DNA of 64,000 bases from Pyronema omphalodes (lineage: Eukaryota > Ascomycota > Pezizomycetes > Pezizales > Pyronemataceae), in NCBI GenBank assembly GCA_024516155.1, contig JAJJXM010000053.1, positions 372,001 through 436,000 of the forward strand, read 5' to 3'. A program made the translations under genes and the position numbers. This document shows, in pieces, positions 23,901 through 36,829 of this stretch. The notes under the pieces were generated by a model. The model ran no database searches, had not been told where the DNA came from, and saw only the letters and a list, made by a program, of their open reading frames with translations. Positions within the stretch are counted from its first letter, which is position 1; each line of letters opens with the position of its first letter.

Positions 23901-26900
23901 CCCAGTTTGCCACCAACATTGTCGTGCACGAGTATGTATGTATCATGTATGTAGCGTCGTCACTTTTTTGTCTTAGAAACTCGGCCAGAGGAAAAACAAA
24001 AAAATAAAATGTTCTTGCTGATGCTGGGCTGGGATACTAGGCTGGGATGATAGGATGCTGTCGGGGTTGATATGGATGGATTCACCGATGAATTGATGAA
24101 GAGATGGAGATATTTAAGCCGAGTTTACATGGTGGAGAGTCCGGACGGATGGTGGATTGTGTGATCTGTAGGTATTTTGGTATTTTGTATTGTATATGAA
24201 GAGATATGGTTAGAATATACATAACCTATCTATATACATATTGACATGGCAAGCCGTGAGAATTTCGTAAGGGTATAAACCCTCAAGTGAAGTGAAATCT
24301 CGGCAAAAAAAACCTCTGGGTTTGCATACATTACATAGATTTCTGTCTCGGACAGTCGGGGGTCGGGAGGTCGGGGTGTTATAGATTCCGGGCTCCGACG
24401 GTGGATTTATCTCTGTACATAGCCGGGGTTAGAACTCAGCAGGGTTTGAAAGCGGGAAAAAAAAGATATCGAAAATCCCAACTGTCGACAGCACCATGTG
24501 TATATTTCCCCAGCGCAGACATCCGCCGCTCGGAAAAATATCCATGAATATTTCCCTGATTCCCGCGGTGAAGTTTAGACGAAGCTAAACCAAACCAACA
24601 ACTTTCTGTACCGACTGTACATAGTCAGGGTCGTGACGGGTTCCCCAATTCGTACTTGCCTGTACTATACACGGCATATCCCGTGATTCCCGTGTCGGTC
24701 GGGTGGGGGTGGGGCATGGGGGTACCAAACCATACTGGCTCTGTACCAAAGTTCAAACAACGGCCCGTACCTTCGCGAAGTTCGAACTAACACCTGAAAT
24801 CCGCTAAGTTTTCTTAAACGATGAACGCCGAGGAGCTAAAAGGTCGGGTATGTAGAGCTAGCGTTTGTGACTTCGTGTTCGTGTTCGTATTGGGGAACGT
24901 GGTTTGCGATTATATATGAGATGAATTATTTACTCCATAAACTCGATGTGATGTAAGATATTCAACTATGGAACTATAGAACTATGAGGTGTGGAGATGG
25001 ATGGATAGATGGATACAAGATGGAATCATGAACCACGATGCACAGTATCTAATGAGCCGATATCACGAACGGTACGAACAACGAACGTTACGGACATCAC
25101 AAACCCTCCACGATCCACACAATCCCATCCATCAATCCATGCCACCATACAAAACCTCCCACACCTATGATATGCTACGCTGTACTGCACTGCGCTGTGC
25201 TGTGCTGTGCTGTGATGAGATGGTATAATACATCCATTATATCACCGATGAACGGATGAACGATAGCTAGACGATCGATATCTACAATATCGCGTGCTTT
25301 ATCAGCCTCGCCAGTCTCGCGAGTCTCGCGAGTCTCGCTTATTCTTACCCGGTGTTGTCCGGTGGTACCCAGTAGTACCCAATGTTACTATGCTACCAAA
25401 TGCTACAACTCCGCAAAACCTCGCAGGTTGTGGTATGGAGACCAGCCATAGAGGTACAGCCAGAGAGTTATGGAGTTATGGATAATCCAATAGAAATATC
25501 GATAGCGCGGACGGGTGGGGTTATAGATGCTCTTGGTTGAGGAATTATTCGGGAATTTCGATGGGATTATGTAGCTTTGTATTGCGTTTCTTTTTCGAAG
25601 GAATGATGGTGATTTGTTCATATATACGTTGGTTACTGTAATGTTATCGTGGAAGTTTTGAATAATAACGATGAGATATGATGATGAGGATAATGATGAT
25701 GATAATGATGTACTCTATGCGGTGGCATGTTAGCCATATAAATATGCTCGACCAACCGGCCCATCGATTCGTCAATTCATCGGTTTCAAGTTTTTATTTC
25801 CTTTCGAATAAGATAAGAGTTAGATGGGATGACTATTAACATGAACTTATGAATCAGAATCCGAAATCAGATGAGATGGAAGTAGATGAATCATGAACCC
25901 AATCAAACGGAGCACCTTTCTTATACTAGTTTCAAAACAGCAATAACGTCAGGCCAAAAAAAAATCTTAGTTGCATCCAAGGCTCAAAGGTCAAGGGTCA
26001 AGGGTTAACTAAACTTACGTTAAGATACAATAACACTATATACCCTGATTACACTGTACAGCGGATATTTTATTCTTTTTCTTGTCTTTTATTCTTCATC
26101 AATTTTTCCCTAATAATTTCTATATCTTTCACACCATTATTCCTTTATCTTTTCCTTTATTTTTCTTCTCTTAAATCAACGCACCAACCACCAATCACCA
26201 ATCAATTCATCAACAATAAACCCCACAACCCCACAACCAACTCCAGCACCACCACCATCAAATTCCACCCCAAAGTAGTTCGGTATTAAAAAAATTCATT
26301 TATCTATCTATCTATCTATATTAACCCACAAAATAAAACCCCCCGAAAAACCACCGTACACCGTTCGTTTAAGCATCAGCATTAGTATTAGCGAACGGAG
26401 GATTTTTATGTATGGATGCGCCTTGTCTGGTACATATGATACATAGGTGGTACATAGGTAGTACATACCCTGTGCATAGTGGGGTGGGGTGGGGGCCGTA
26501 TCGTATGTATCGTATGTACTTTGTGCTTGGTGCTTGGTGCTTGGTGCATATATCGGGTATGGCCGATATGCTCTTTCACACACATCGCTATGAACATGGT
26601 GAAAAGTACTCGTGATGATTTCTGGTCCCTGGATGCTGTGTTGCTACGGATAGTAAGATATGAAGAGGCAGCTTTAGGATTGAATATAATAGGGCTGGAT
26701 GGTCATTTGGAATTTTTGGAGTTGCTGGTTGCTGTTTGCTGGTTGTGGTTGTGGTGGTGTTGCTGGGTGTAAGGTATGTAGTACGAGGTACTTCAGGAAG
26801 CTTGCTGCTTTAGGGTATGGTTTATTGGGGAAATATTCTTGTGCTAATTTACCTGTCTGGATGTACGTTGGATATCATTAGATATATTGGGTAAATCAGG

Positions 26901-29900
26901 TATATATATAAGCTTTGTTTATCTGTTTATCTGTTTATCTGTTTATCTGTTTATCTGTTTATCTGATCACAAACTCTCTTCTTTCTTTATTTCTTCCTGC
27001 CTCTTTCCTGCTTCCTGCTTATTTCCTGATGGCTGGATATAGATGATATATCATCTCTTATCTCAGTATACGTTAGCAGTAAAGTTGAGTTATGTACATA
27101 TGAAGTAAAAAAACAAAACAGCCGTACAGAAAACAAAAAACAGTTCAAGTTCCACTGTGGTTTACATATATATGCTATTATGCGGGTCTGTAAACCGGGG
27201 ATATATCATATCCCACGTAACCCCATGCGTTATAAGGCGCACTGCGCAGAGGGAATCTAAAAACATCAACTAACCATGGTTCCATATTCCATATAAAATC
27301 CAAATAATTTGATGTCTCATCATATACAATTTTCCATGGCGTGAACACGGCTTATTGTACATCGTATATCAAAAAACTTTTTTTTTCATGAGCTATTTAT
27401 GTGTATGTCTATCCTATATCATCTTCCTTCTTCCTGCTTCCTTTTTCCTTCTTCATCATTCTTCTTCTTTTTCTTATTCTTTTCTCTCCCGATCATCTTC
27501 AATAACAAACATACCTTATTTCCAACGCATTTATTCAGCATTCCTAGGCGGGATCCAGAAAATGGTAATTCTAGTTCCAAGTGCTAGCTAGAGTAACTAC
27601 CATAGGCCTGATATAGTCTGATATAGCCTGATATAGTTATTTTACTCAAGGCTCGACTCTCATGACCTCATGACCTCGGGACCGCAGGACCTAGGTATTT
27701 TCCGCCTTGCCCTGTCTTGCTCCAGGATACGATATATATATATATATATATATATACCAATGCATGTATGCTCGTTCCCTAGTCCTCTCTCTGTCTATAT
27801 CGTTTCTTTCATGGATGTTTTGCTTTACGTTGGTTCCGGTTTGTGATGCACTGATGCAATGATGGCGTATTGGATGCTTTGACTTGGCTTGTGGTTTGGT
27901 TGCATGTGGTGCTTGGGGTCTTGGGGTCTTGGGGTCTTGGTTACTTGGTACTATGATGGTGGGGGTTTTGGGTATATAGAGTTGGATGGATTGGTGATTC
28001 ATAAATACGGAGGAATCATAATGAAATTTTATATACAACATCTTAAACTTAATCTGAAACTGAAACTGAAACTGAATCTGAATCTGTCTTGAGCTTCAAC
28101 TTGAACCTAATCTGCATTTTAAACTCAAACTTCATCATATGGGGTACTGGTAAGTTCTATCTCTATGGCGTCGATATATAATACATCCATAAGCTGCATA
28201 GGCTGCATAGGTTTTATGTACATAAAGCATCTTCTTGTTGTATGATTGATGTTTGATACTTGGTACTTGTATGTCGTATATCGTCTGTCGTGTGTATGTA
28301 TGTATGTAATATAACGCATACATACCTCCTCAGACTTTCAGACTCTTAGAGTACTGATATATATACCATAGATACACAGAGCTAGCACCAGGTGGGTATT
28401 TTCGCACTATTATTTATGCGGTAGCTTTGCCTCCCTGTCTGTCTTTTACCTGTCTTTTGCCTGGCACTGGGACTGGGGAATGGCGAACCTTTGGGACTGG
28501 GAATAGGAAGCTTCAATCATATAGGATTCATAATTATCCATGAGTAAGTACATGTAGTGACTAGCATAGCATAGCATAGCATAGCATATATTCAACTCAA
28601 CTTTTCAACTGTTCGACTTTTCAACTTTTCTACTTTTGTGCAAACACATGGCAATGCAACATAAGTAACATAAGTAACATAAGAAATACGGTATTTGTAT
28701 CTTTGTATTCATATTCATATTCCCTGTAATCCTATTCATTTTTATATTCATATTCATATTCATTTTTATTTTCATTTATATATTCCTATGCATCGCTTTG
28801 CATTTATCGCTTTGTGGGGTTATATATATACTACATAGTCGATTGCGGTGGTCGCTCGTTTATCATAGCACCCATAGCACCATAGCACCATAGCACCCAT
28901 AGCACCCATAGCACCCATAGCACCCATATGTAGCACCATGGTGAAAAGCCTATATAACGCCTAACTGGAACTATCCTCGCTCGCTCGCTTCCTCATTCGT
29001 CTCGCTCCCTCGGCTCGCTCGCTTGCTCGCTCGCTCGTCGCGCTTCTTGAGATTACTGTAATAGTTAATATTCACTGAGGTTCCTGGACTTCCTGGGCTT
29101 CCTGGTGTTCCTGGGGTTCCTTATCAATTGTTTCCCAGATTTCCTAGATTTCCGATTTCCCAGCTGTGTACATAGGTACATCTATAGGTAGTCACTACAT
29201 AGCAACCAGGGAAGTACCTATCTATCGAAATGGAACTGTGTATCCTCCATGTGTCTTTGTGAGTTTTCGGGGGTGGGAATGGACGTGACTTTGTGGGGTT
29301 TTGTGGGACGGTTGGACAGGGCTGGACAGGGCTGGCTGGGGACTGCTTGTGTCTGAAGTCAGTCGGCCCATCCTAGGCTGTTTGTTCTTGCTTCTTGATT
29401 CTCTGGGCTCTGTTCTGTCGACTCGGTGTGTCTCTGGGTTTCTCTAGACTCTGAGCTCTGGGTTACTCTAACAGGCTAACAGGGCAGCCCGCATCTCACG
29501 AACTCCCCCCCCCCTCCCCCCACCACCACCTCTCAACTCGGAGTGTTTGTCTTGTCCTGTGGATTGCTGCTTGCTGCCCGTTGCCTGCTGTGCATATACA
29601 TACATACAGCCATCGAAATTCTAATCATCAGCATCAGCATCAGCATCAGCATCAGCATCATCACCACCCTGCCGCTGCTACTGCTGCTGCCTGCCCGCTG
29701 TCTGCTGTGCCATCTGTTCGTCTGTTCCTCTGTTCCTCTGTTCCCCAGTTCTTCAGTTCGTCTGGCTGTCAACTGTTCGTCTGTCTTTCAACTGCCCCCC
29801 TCCGCCTGTCAACTGCCCTTCCCCGCCTCTCTTCTGCTTTACACAGTTATCCGAACAACTCAAAAGGAAATACTCTCCCACCCGCATCATCGCCATCGCG

Positions 29901-31533
29901 GAATACTATCCCACCCACCCACACTCACCTACACCCACCCACCCACACTCACTCACCACTCACACATACATACACACACCACCCCCCATTTTACTGCATC
30001 GCCGCCTCTTCATTCTGCGGGCCCCTTCTGCTTCACATCTTGCCATACATACATTTTCCTGTACGTCCTGCTAAAACTCACCCTGCTCTTTCTCCTGCTG
30101 CTACCCAAGCTGCATATCTCCAACACCCTCTCTACAGAATCACATCCCATCCAGCCAACCAAACCAAGCAAACCAACGCCTCATCCACTACCGCTGCCAC
30201 CGTCCCCTCCCACGACCCACACTATCAAAGAGCCCGACGCACTCGGCTCGCATATACATACATCTACACTGGCCCGTACATCACATATCACGCTGAGAGT
30301 TTCTTAATATACTTCCTTCTCCCTGTCTTTCCGCGCAGTACCTCCACATACCAGTCTGTATCTCTCCACGCCAAATTCCGCCGTGCATAGGCTAGGCTAG
30401 GGAAATATACCCAGCAGTAAACTGCTGTACCCAGAACCCAGCTGTCGAGCAGTAACTATCCCAACTGTCCCAACTAGAAACTGCCTCCCACGCTCTCTCC
30501 CACGCCCGCCGCCGCCGCCAGCTCAGTCTCCCAAGTCCGGTGGTGCAGTGTCCAGACATCGATCCAGACGATCCGTCCAATCCAGTTGATTCCAGTTGTT
30601 GTACTTTTTTTTTTTATTTTTTTTTTCTTTTCGCCGAAGCTGCACAGGAAGGAAAGGAAGGGAAGGGAAGGAAGGAAGGAAGGAAGGCAGGAAAGAGAAG
30701 AGAAGAAAGAAGAAAGAAGAAAGAAGAAAACAGAAGACCTACCTGGCTGCTGCTGTTACCTACCTGCTGCTACCTGTTGTTACCTGTTGTTACCTGCTGC
30801 TACCTTGTTACCTGCCATCTGCTGCTGCTGCTACTCCTACTACTCCTACTACTACTTACTTACTCTCGCTCGAGGCACACACTCCGGCCAAATATCACTT
30901 GCTCCGCTGTTGCTCCGCTGCTGCTGCTTCATCAAGTAGTGTGAGCTCACCTGTCCCATCCAGTCCATCGTTATTCTGTCTCGCAGTCCGTCATTTTTTT
31001 TTGTCCGTCGCCAGTCACTTTCACTTTCTCGCCCCGTCCGTCATTAATTCCATTCGATAACTTACTCTCTCCGAACACTTTCCCATTATCGCGCTGCATC
31101 CAACACCACCACCACTGCTACTACTACTACTACCACCACCACCACTACCACCACTGCCACCACAACCACCACCACCACTACTTACACCCATCCACCCAGC
31201 CAGCCAGCCAGCCAGCCCAGCAAACAGCAAGCAAGCAGTAGCAACCTTTCCACTCCCAGCCCTCCGCGTCCGGCCCCATCCCACCCATCCAGCAGACCAT
31301 CCAGCCAAGTTCCATCCAAGTCCACCCACCCAACCCAAATTCCGTGCTTCTTGCTGCTGTCAATTCCCCATCCGTTCCTGTCTGTTCCTGAATCCGTCCT
31401 TCAACACATTCACTTTTGTCGCCCCGAGCTGAGCCAGGTCGTCATCTGATCGTCCGTCAATTCCCTTTTCATAACTGAGTACTGCTGAGCCGAGAATAAT
31501 TTTTGTTCCTGTCCCATCTCGTTTCCTGCAATA
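17940..31533. other. 13.6-kb gene-poor region
   Basis: Only one weak candidate gene (18383-18673) was found. The rest is AT-rich with no long frames, no tRNA boxes and no transposase fragments that I could recognise. It has scattered short tandem repeats: (TTTATCTG)n 26922-26966, CTTGGGGT 27915-27940, (TA)n 27732-27756, (GCATA)n 28563-28587, (TAGCACCCA)n 28866-28927 and CGCTCG runs near 28978-29040. From about 29500 the sequence becomes strongly C/T-rich and ends in a purine block (30640-30735) and CAC/CCA repeats (31100-31210) before the otubain start. That last part is probably promoter and leader. Confidence 0.55.
18383..18673 (-). CDS. Possible small gene or terminal exon, unknown
   Basis: A 96-aa minus-strand frame from an ATG at 18673. 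The composition looks protein-like (TMALYLRFYLAECSSTEEVF, then many Tyr, Cys and charged residues; not low-complexity). No family was recognised and no promoter or upstream exon could be defined. It could be the last exon of a decayed gene. Confidence 0.25.
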   Translation of the reverse strand: MTMALYLRFYLAECSSTEEVFNKCYLNEVLHSLRCYKSHIMTKMMDRNVEDGSTFLRYTRSTWDCDTYHYDLQLLIYEGWYAIVLKTLTYDGMGGA

Positions 31534-33395
31534 ATGGATGGCTCCAATTCTAATCCCAATGGAAACACCCGGCGTGGCACGGGAGCTAGCTTCATGGATC
31601 CTACTGTGAATGTGTGGGACGAGCATCACCAACAACAACAACAACACCACCATTCCATCCTCCCTCAACACCAAGCACCTCTCGAGCACCAGCACCAACA
31701 CGACCCGACCTCTGTAACGAGCGAGCATCAGCAACAATTGGCTCAGCACCAGGCACCACCGGCAGCTTATGATGTTGCCGTGACGACCGCGGGACCAGCT
31801 GACCCTGGATTGCCGCCCATTTCACTACACGGCGAGCTCACCTACCACGATCCCGAACTGCAGCGATTATCCCAAAACTACACTCCCGATGTTTCGGTAC
31901 GTGGAAATTTTTTCCTGTCTGCCGCCACGGCACCTACATACGCGTAATGTGCTGGCGGCGTCGGGCTGCCGTGTCTATGCGGCGAGGGTACAAGAAAGAG
32001 GCTGAAACTGAATTTTTGCATTTACAGGGACCGGTTGTTGGCGAGCTGAAATCGAGTAAAGACCTCGTGATCGAATATAGTAATGCGGATCCAGCGTTCG
32101 CGAGAAAGACACAGGTGCGTTTGAAGTTGGACCGGCCTTGGCGACGGCGACGGCGGCGGCGGCGAGGTAAAGCGAAAGGCTAATCGAAAGACCAGGCGTT
32201 GTTACCAAAGTATGCGGCGTACCGAAAGATTCGCGGTGATGGAAACTGTGGATGGACAGGTGGGTTTCTGCATACGTCATGGCTAGGAATCATGCTGATG
32301 GTTTTTTGATGATAGCGATCGCTTTTGGATATTTTGAACAGTTGCTGAAGCTTGGTGATGTCAACCGAATCGGTATGGAACATGCGCGCGTAGCTTCGCT
32401 CAATGGATTGTTGAGCATGGCTGGAATTGCGTCATACATTTACGAAGACTTTACCGACGTGACTTTTGAATTGTTTAAAATAATGGCGGCGGGAAAGGTC
32501 GATCTTACGGCGCTTGTCAACTACTTTAACGACGAGAGTTTCTCAAATGCAATTGTTATGCACTTTAGGGTAACCATTATTACCATTGCAACTGAAAGTC
32601 GTGCTAACAGAGCTTTAGTTAATAACTAGCGCGTGGATGAAAAATAGGGTGGACTCATATCAGCCATTCACAGAGAAACCACTTTTGGACTATGTTGCAA
32701 CCCATGTTGATCCATTCGGCGTGGAAATTGATCATCTTGCACTTATGGCCATGTGTGATTGCTTGATTCTTCCGGCTGGATTTACCGTGGAGGTTGGATA
32801 TCTCGATCGCAGCCCAACAGCAGAAGTAAACTTTCACCGGTTCAGTAAGGATGGTAGTGATATCACACCGCCGGATATGCCTGTGATTAGACTTTTATAC
32901 CGACCGTATGTGCCCGCTCTATATTACAGAACTTTGATTAACATTTCTAGTGGCCATTATGACATTCTCTATAAAGTTGAAGAACCGGAACTGCATCCAG
33001 TGCTTCATATGCAGCCTGTACAACCTGTGCAACCTGTACAACATGTACAATCGTTCATATCAGCGATTCCGGAGAATTTATTCATGCCGACTCCCGCTGC
33101 AAACCATGGGTATCATGATCTTTTTGACCCTTTGCAAATAGGGTTCGATCCGTATCCTGCTTCGAGCCCTGGACTCGGCAACTTCCGACATTCCATGCTA
33201 TCACTTCCAGAATTCCAACCGGCGCCATTCCAACCATTGCCGTTCCAGACTACAACATTCCGCAATTCACCATTCAACCCATCCCATTTCCAGAGCGAAA
33301 ACTTTCAACCAGAGATATACCAGCCACCGGTTTCTCCAACGACGTCTTCTAATGGTTCTAAGAAACACGACAGACACGCGTCCGATTCTTCGTAG
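31534..33395 (+). CDS. Otubain-type deubiquitinase (peptidase C65)
   Basis: Five exons: 31534-31896, 32028-32114, 32196-32259, 32316-32569 and 32619-33395, with introns of 131, 81, 56 and 49 nt, all GT-AG with CTAA-type branch sites. The product is 514 aa. Residues 1-110 are His/Gln-rich. The catalytic domain runs from about 110 to 376: GELKSSKDLVIEY, then RGDGNCGWTA with the catalytic Asp165 and Cys168, FGYFEQLL, LITSAWMKNR, and SGHYDILY with catalytic His369. All three key positions are present. The C-terminal 138 aa are low-complexity, with QPV and FQP repeats, longer than in animal OTUB1. Otubains cleave Lys48-linked ubiquitin chains and can inhibit E2 enzymes. The last acceptor was chosen at 32618 because later AGs put stops in frame and lose LITSAW. 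Confidence 0.9.
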
Positions 33396-34474
33396 GCGTG
33401 TGGGTAATGGGAAGTAAATATATAAAGGCAAATTGGGACCGGCTCTCCTTGGTCAATGGCGTAATTATACGGCTCTGTTTTGTTTTTTTTTTTCTGTTTT
33501 CTTTTTTTTTTGTTGACGACCACACACGATGACATGGAAATGGATGTCTTTTTTTTCGTTATGCTTTATGCATTTGCAGCTGCTTTTTTTTTTGTGCTTA
33601 CGGTTTTGGGTTTATATTTACACCGCCTGTTTATATTAAGGCACTTGGGTTTTTTTTTTTTTTTTTTTTTCTTTTTTTTTTATTATTGATGGAAGTTTTT
33701 TTTTTTTTTTTCTTTCTTTCGGCAAAGTGACGTGTAGTAGCGTTTGGGGTATTTACGACCGACCGATCAGACAGGGGTTGTTTAGGGATGAGAGATGATG
33801 TGGTGTTCGGAAAGCGCGCGGCGGATACTGTCAGGATGACGTACCACGGCTTTATCGATGGTTCGAAGGTTCGAAGGTACGCAGGGGAGTGATGGTGGGT
33901 TAAAAATTTAAAGTTCTTTCAACTATACCATACTATCTCATACCATACGAGACCAGAGCATACCAGACCAGATCATACGAGACTATACGAGACTATAACA
34001 TACCATAAATCCGGTTAACGAAACAAAAAACAAAAAAACCAAAAGAAAAGCTTCCTTCCTTCCTTCCTTCGGAACGTTTACCGGGTGATGTTACCGTTTG
34101 GGAAAAAAAATAAAAAAAAATCTTGGCTGAAGCGGGGGAATAGCTTGGTGGAATTTTTTGCTTTTAGGGGCTTTTATAGGTTGGGGGTTTATATTGCTTT
34201 TATTTTACTCCTACTAATACTAATACTGCTGCTGCTGTCTTTTTGGATTGAGATTTTGATAAATATTGAGATTACATCATCATCAGCACCCCAACACCAC
34301 CAACACCGCAAACGAATAGAGATAGAGGGAGAGATAGAGAGAGAGATAAAAAAAAGCTGAACGCCATAACGAAATCGATTTATACTTATACTTAATACGA
34401 ATAACACCACACCGAAGATACCGAAAATATCAAGACCCCATCTCTAATACGACACGATAAGATCCGCCACAACA
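33396..34474. other. Spacer with poly-T tracts
   Basis: No gene. There are long T-runs (33480-33720), CATACCAGACCAGA-type short repeats (33930-34000) and CTTCCTTCC repeats near 34053. The last 100 bp is AC-rich leader for the next gene. Confidence 0.6.
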
Positions 34475-35513
34475 ATGCGGCATTCACTAACCCGTACGTC
34501 CCCCCCTCTTCCATATCCCCCCCCCCCCCACCCATTATAACCCCCCACTAACACCCCGCAGGCGCAGCCCTAACGCTACCCTCCATCCTCTGTCTAGCAG
34601 GCTCTATAGTAATGCTATTCCTCCTACTACTGGCAGGCTCAAAACATCACACACCCCTGGATCAGATCTTTTTGTTGCAGGCTGATACTAGTGGTATACC
34701 TGGTGCCCCCCAGGGCGTGGCGAGGTGGACGTTGTATAATGTGGGTTGTTTTGTTTTTATTTTTCTTCTCGATACCACCAGCAGCAGCTAACCTCCCACC
34801 TTTCAACAGGTCTGTAACTCGCACAACGGACGCAACACAGACTGCGGAGGAACTCAAGCCGCCTACCCCTTCGATCCTGTCCGGAACTTTGGAACTACGG
34901 AAAATGTTCCGAGGGCTTTTATAGATTCTCCGAGGAAATTCTTTTATCTTAGTCGCTTTCTTTATGCGATTTATGTTGTGCAGCTGTTTTTTGTTTGTTT
35001 GGCGTTGTTGAGTTGTGAGTTCTCCCGGTCCATCTACCCCACTGCTCCCCGCCGCCGCCCCAGTCCCCGCACCCCGCCGCCCCCCCCCGCAGTATCAACC
35101 CGCTAACCCCCCCTCTCTTAGCACTCCTTTCCCCCCTCTCCCGCCACCTCTACTACCTCTCCTCTTTCCTCAGCCTGTTATCAACCTTCTTTGCAGCCTT
35201 CACAGCCTCCGCCCTAACCTCCTGCTACGTCCTCGGCGCACAAGCCTTCCGGGCCGCAGGTCGCTTCGCAAGAGTTGGCGTCAAGGCTTTTGCGTTTACT
35301 TGGACTATCTTAGTGCTTTTGGGTATAGCTACTATTCTGTTGTTTTGGGCTGCGAGGGTTGGGAGGAGGGATGCGGAGGGGGAGGATGCATGGAGGAGGG
35401 AGGATGATGGTAAAAGGAGTAGAAGGGGATTTTCGAGATTGGGGGGTGTGAAAAGGGAGGACGGGGAGTTTGGGAGTGAGAAGAGGTTTGCGAGGAGGAG
35501 TGAGGATTCGTAG
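34475..35513 (+). CDS. SUR7/PalI-type four-helix membrane protein
   Basis: Four exons: 34475-34493, 34562-34740, 34810-35014 and 35122-35513. Introns are 68, 69 and 107 nt, each with an ACTAAC or GCTAAC branch site. The product is 264 aa. Hydrophobic helices lie at about 9-31, 113-136, 146-168 and 190-211. The first extracellular loop holds ARWTLYNVCNS and TDCGG, giving Trp62 and the Cys68/Cys78 pair, followed by AAYPFDP. This W..C..C loop and the four-helix layout are diagnostic of the SUR7/PalI family (eisosome/plasma-membrane organisation, cell-wall stress, or pH sensing). The C-terminal 50 aa is a basic/acidic cytosolic tail. The first exon encodes only six full codons, so the start is less certain than the rest. 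Confidence 0.8.
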
Positions 35514-36829
35514 GGGTTAGACGAAGAAGAAGATGGGAGGAAGGAAGGAGGAGTGATACGTGCTGAAGGTATGGGGTAATACGTAATACCCGGATCGGGG
35601 ATTGTTTTTTGTTCGTTTTCTGTAGTTCTTTGCTTTCGGTATTGATGATGGATTGGGTTCGGTAATTATTGATGTTGTTTGATGGTGGATTTTCGTTTGG
35701 TTTCTTTCTGTTTTTTTTTTTTTACTGTGTTTTTTTTTTAACTGTGTTTTTGGTTTTTGTATGTAGAGTAAATGGTGCATGGATTATATAAAGGAGTACG
35801 TACTTGAGGTAGGAAGGAAGGAAGGGTATGCTCCATGTAATGGTTTTGGTTATTAGAATTTATTAATGTTTGCATATTATGAAAGTAACGGAAGAAGCTT
35901 TTTTTTTCTTGGGTGTGATTTTAGGTGTGATTTGGTGATTTGGTGATTTGGTGATTTGGTGATTTGGTGATTTGGTGATTTGGTGATTTGGTGATTTGGT
36001 GATTTGGTGATTTGGTGATTTGGTGATTTGGTGATTTGGTGATTTGGTGATTTGGTGATTTGGTGATTTGGTGATTTGGGGTGAAAAAATGCTCCTGGTC
36101 AGACGAAGGATGAGCTGACACTTGGGGAGACAAGAGACAGAAAGATGGAGATGGAGAATGTTGTGAGTGATATTCGATAACGAGCAAACATTCCATCGAC
36201 AGAACAAACATAACGAGGGGATGTACGCTAAGGCAACATCCACCTCCACAAGCAGTCACAGCACAGAGCACGGCTCGACAGGCACTCTTCAACATGGGGT
36301 ATATACTGGATAAGCTGCACGTGACATACCGAGAGGTTTCATGGTTCGTACTGGAAGATTGGTCGATCATGGAGGTGTTAGAGGCACCATACATATGCAA
36401 CATACACATCCCCTACAGTCGTGTACTGGAGCCTCGGAAGTATGTTTTTCCGTAACGATAGGTGCAGTTGCTAACTGGACTACAGTAGACTGCGCCGCTG
36501 CGGGATTGATACCCGTTTGAATATAGTCATATAGTCAAAGCACAGAGGTATTTGATAGCTTTTAATTGGTATTTTTAGTATCATGTGTTGACTTGATATT
36601 TCCAAGGAGTATGCTGGTGTGATATGATGTGAAGCTGATGGTATGGTCACAAAACTAGCCTCATGTCAATAACCCCCCTCCCCCCCACCACCACCCCCCC
36701 ACCCACCCCAGCGTAGCCTTTCGACTCGAGCGCAAAAAAAATTACAGCCGTTAATTCATAGTCCCCCCCCCCCCCCCCCCCCCTTACCCCCCTCCCCCCA
36801 AAACACGGTATCACCAAATGCAAATGCAA
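35514..36829. other. Spacer with 8-nt array and poly-C tract
   Basis: No gene. Besides the GATTTGGT array there is a C-rich block (36670-36800) with a 21-C run at 36763-36783, immediately downstream of the PDCD5 stop codon (convergent side). Confidence 0.6.
35928..36079 (+). repeat. 8-nt minisatellite (GATTTGGT)n
   Basis: About 18 perfect tandem copies of TGATTTGG/GATTTGGT. Because 8 is not a multiple of 3, all three frames read the same peptide cycle, which explains long spurious NHQITKSP frames on the minus strand. Confidence 0.95.

Noticed and set aside
29543..30390. Two long overlapping frames, 254 and 269 aa
   Set aside because: Pro/Thr/His/Ser-rich translations of C/T-rich DNA, with no domain; better read as the promoter/leader region of the otubain gene.
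35863..36409. Frames rich in NHQITKSP on the minus strand
   Set aside because: They come from the 8-nt GATTTGGT array, which cycles through all three frames.
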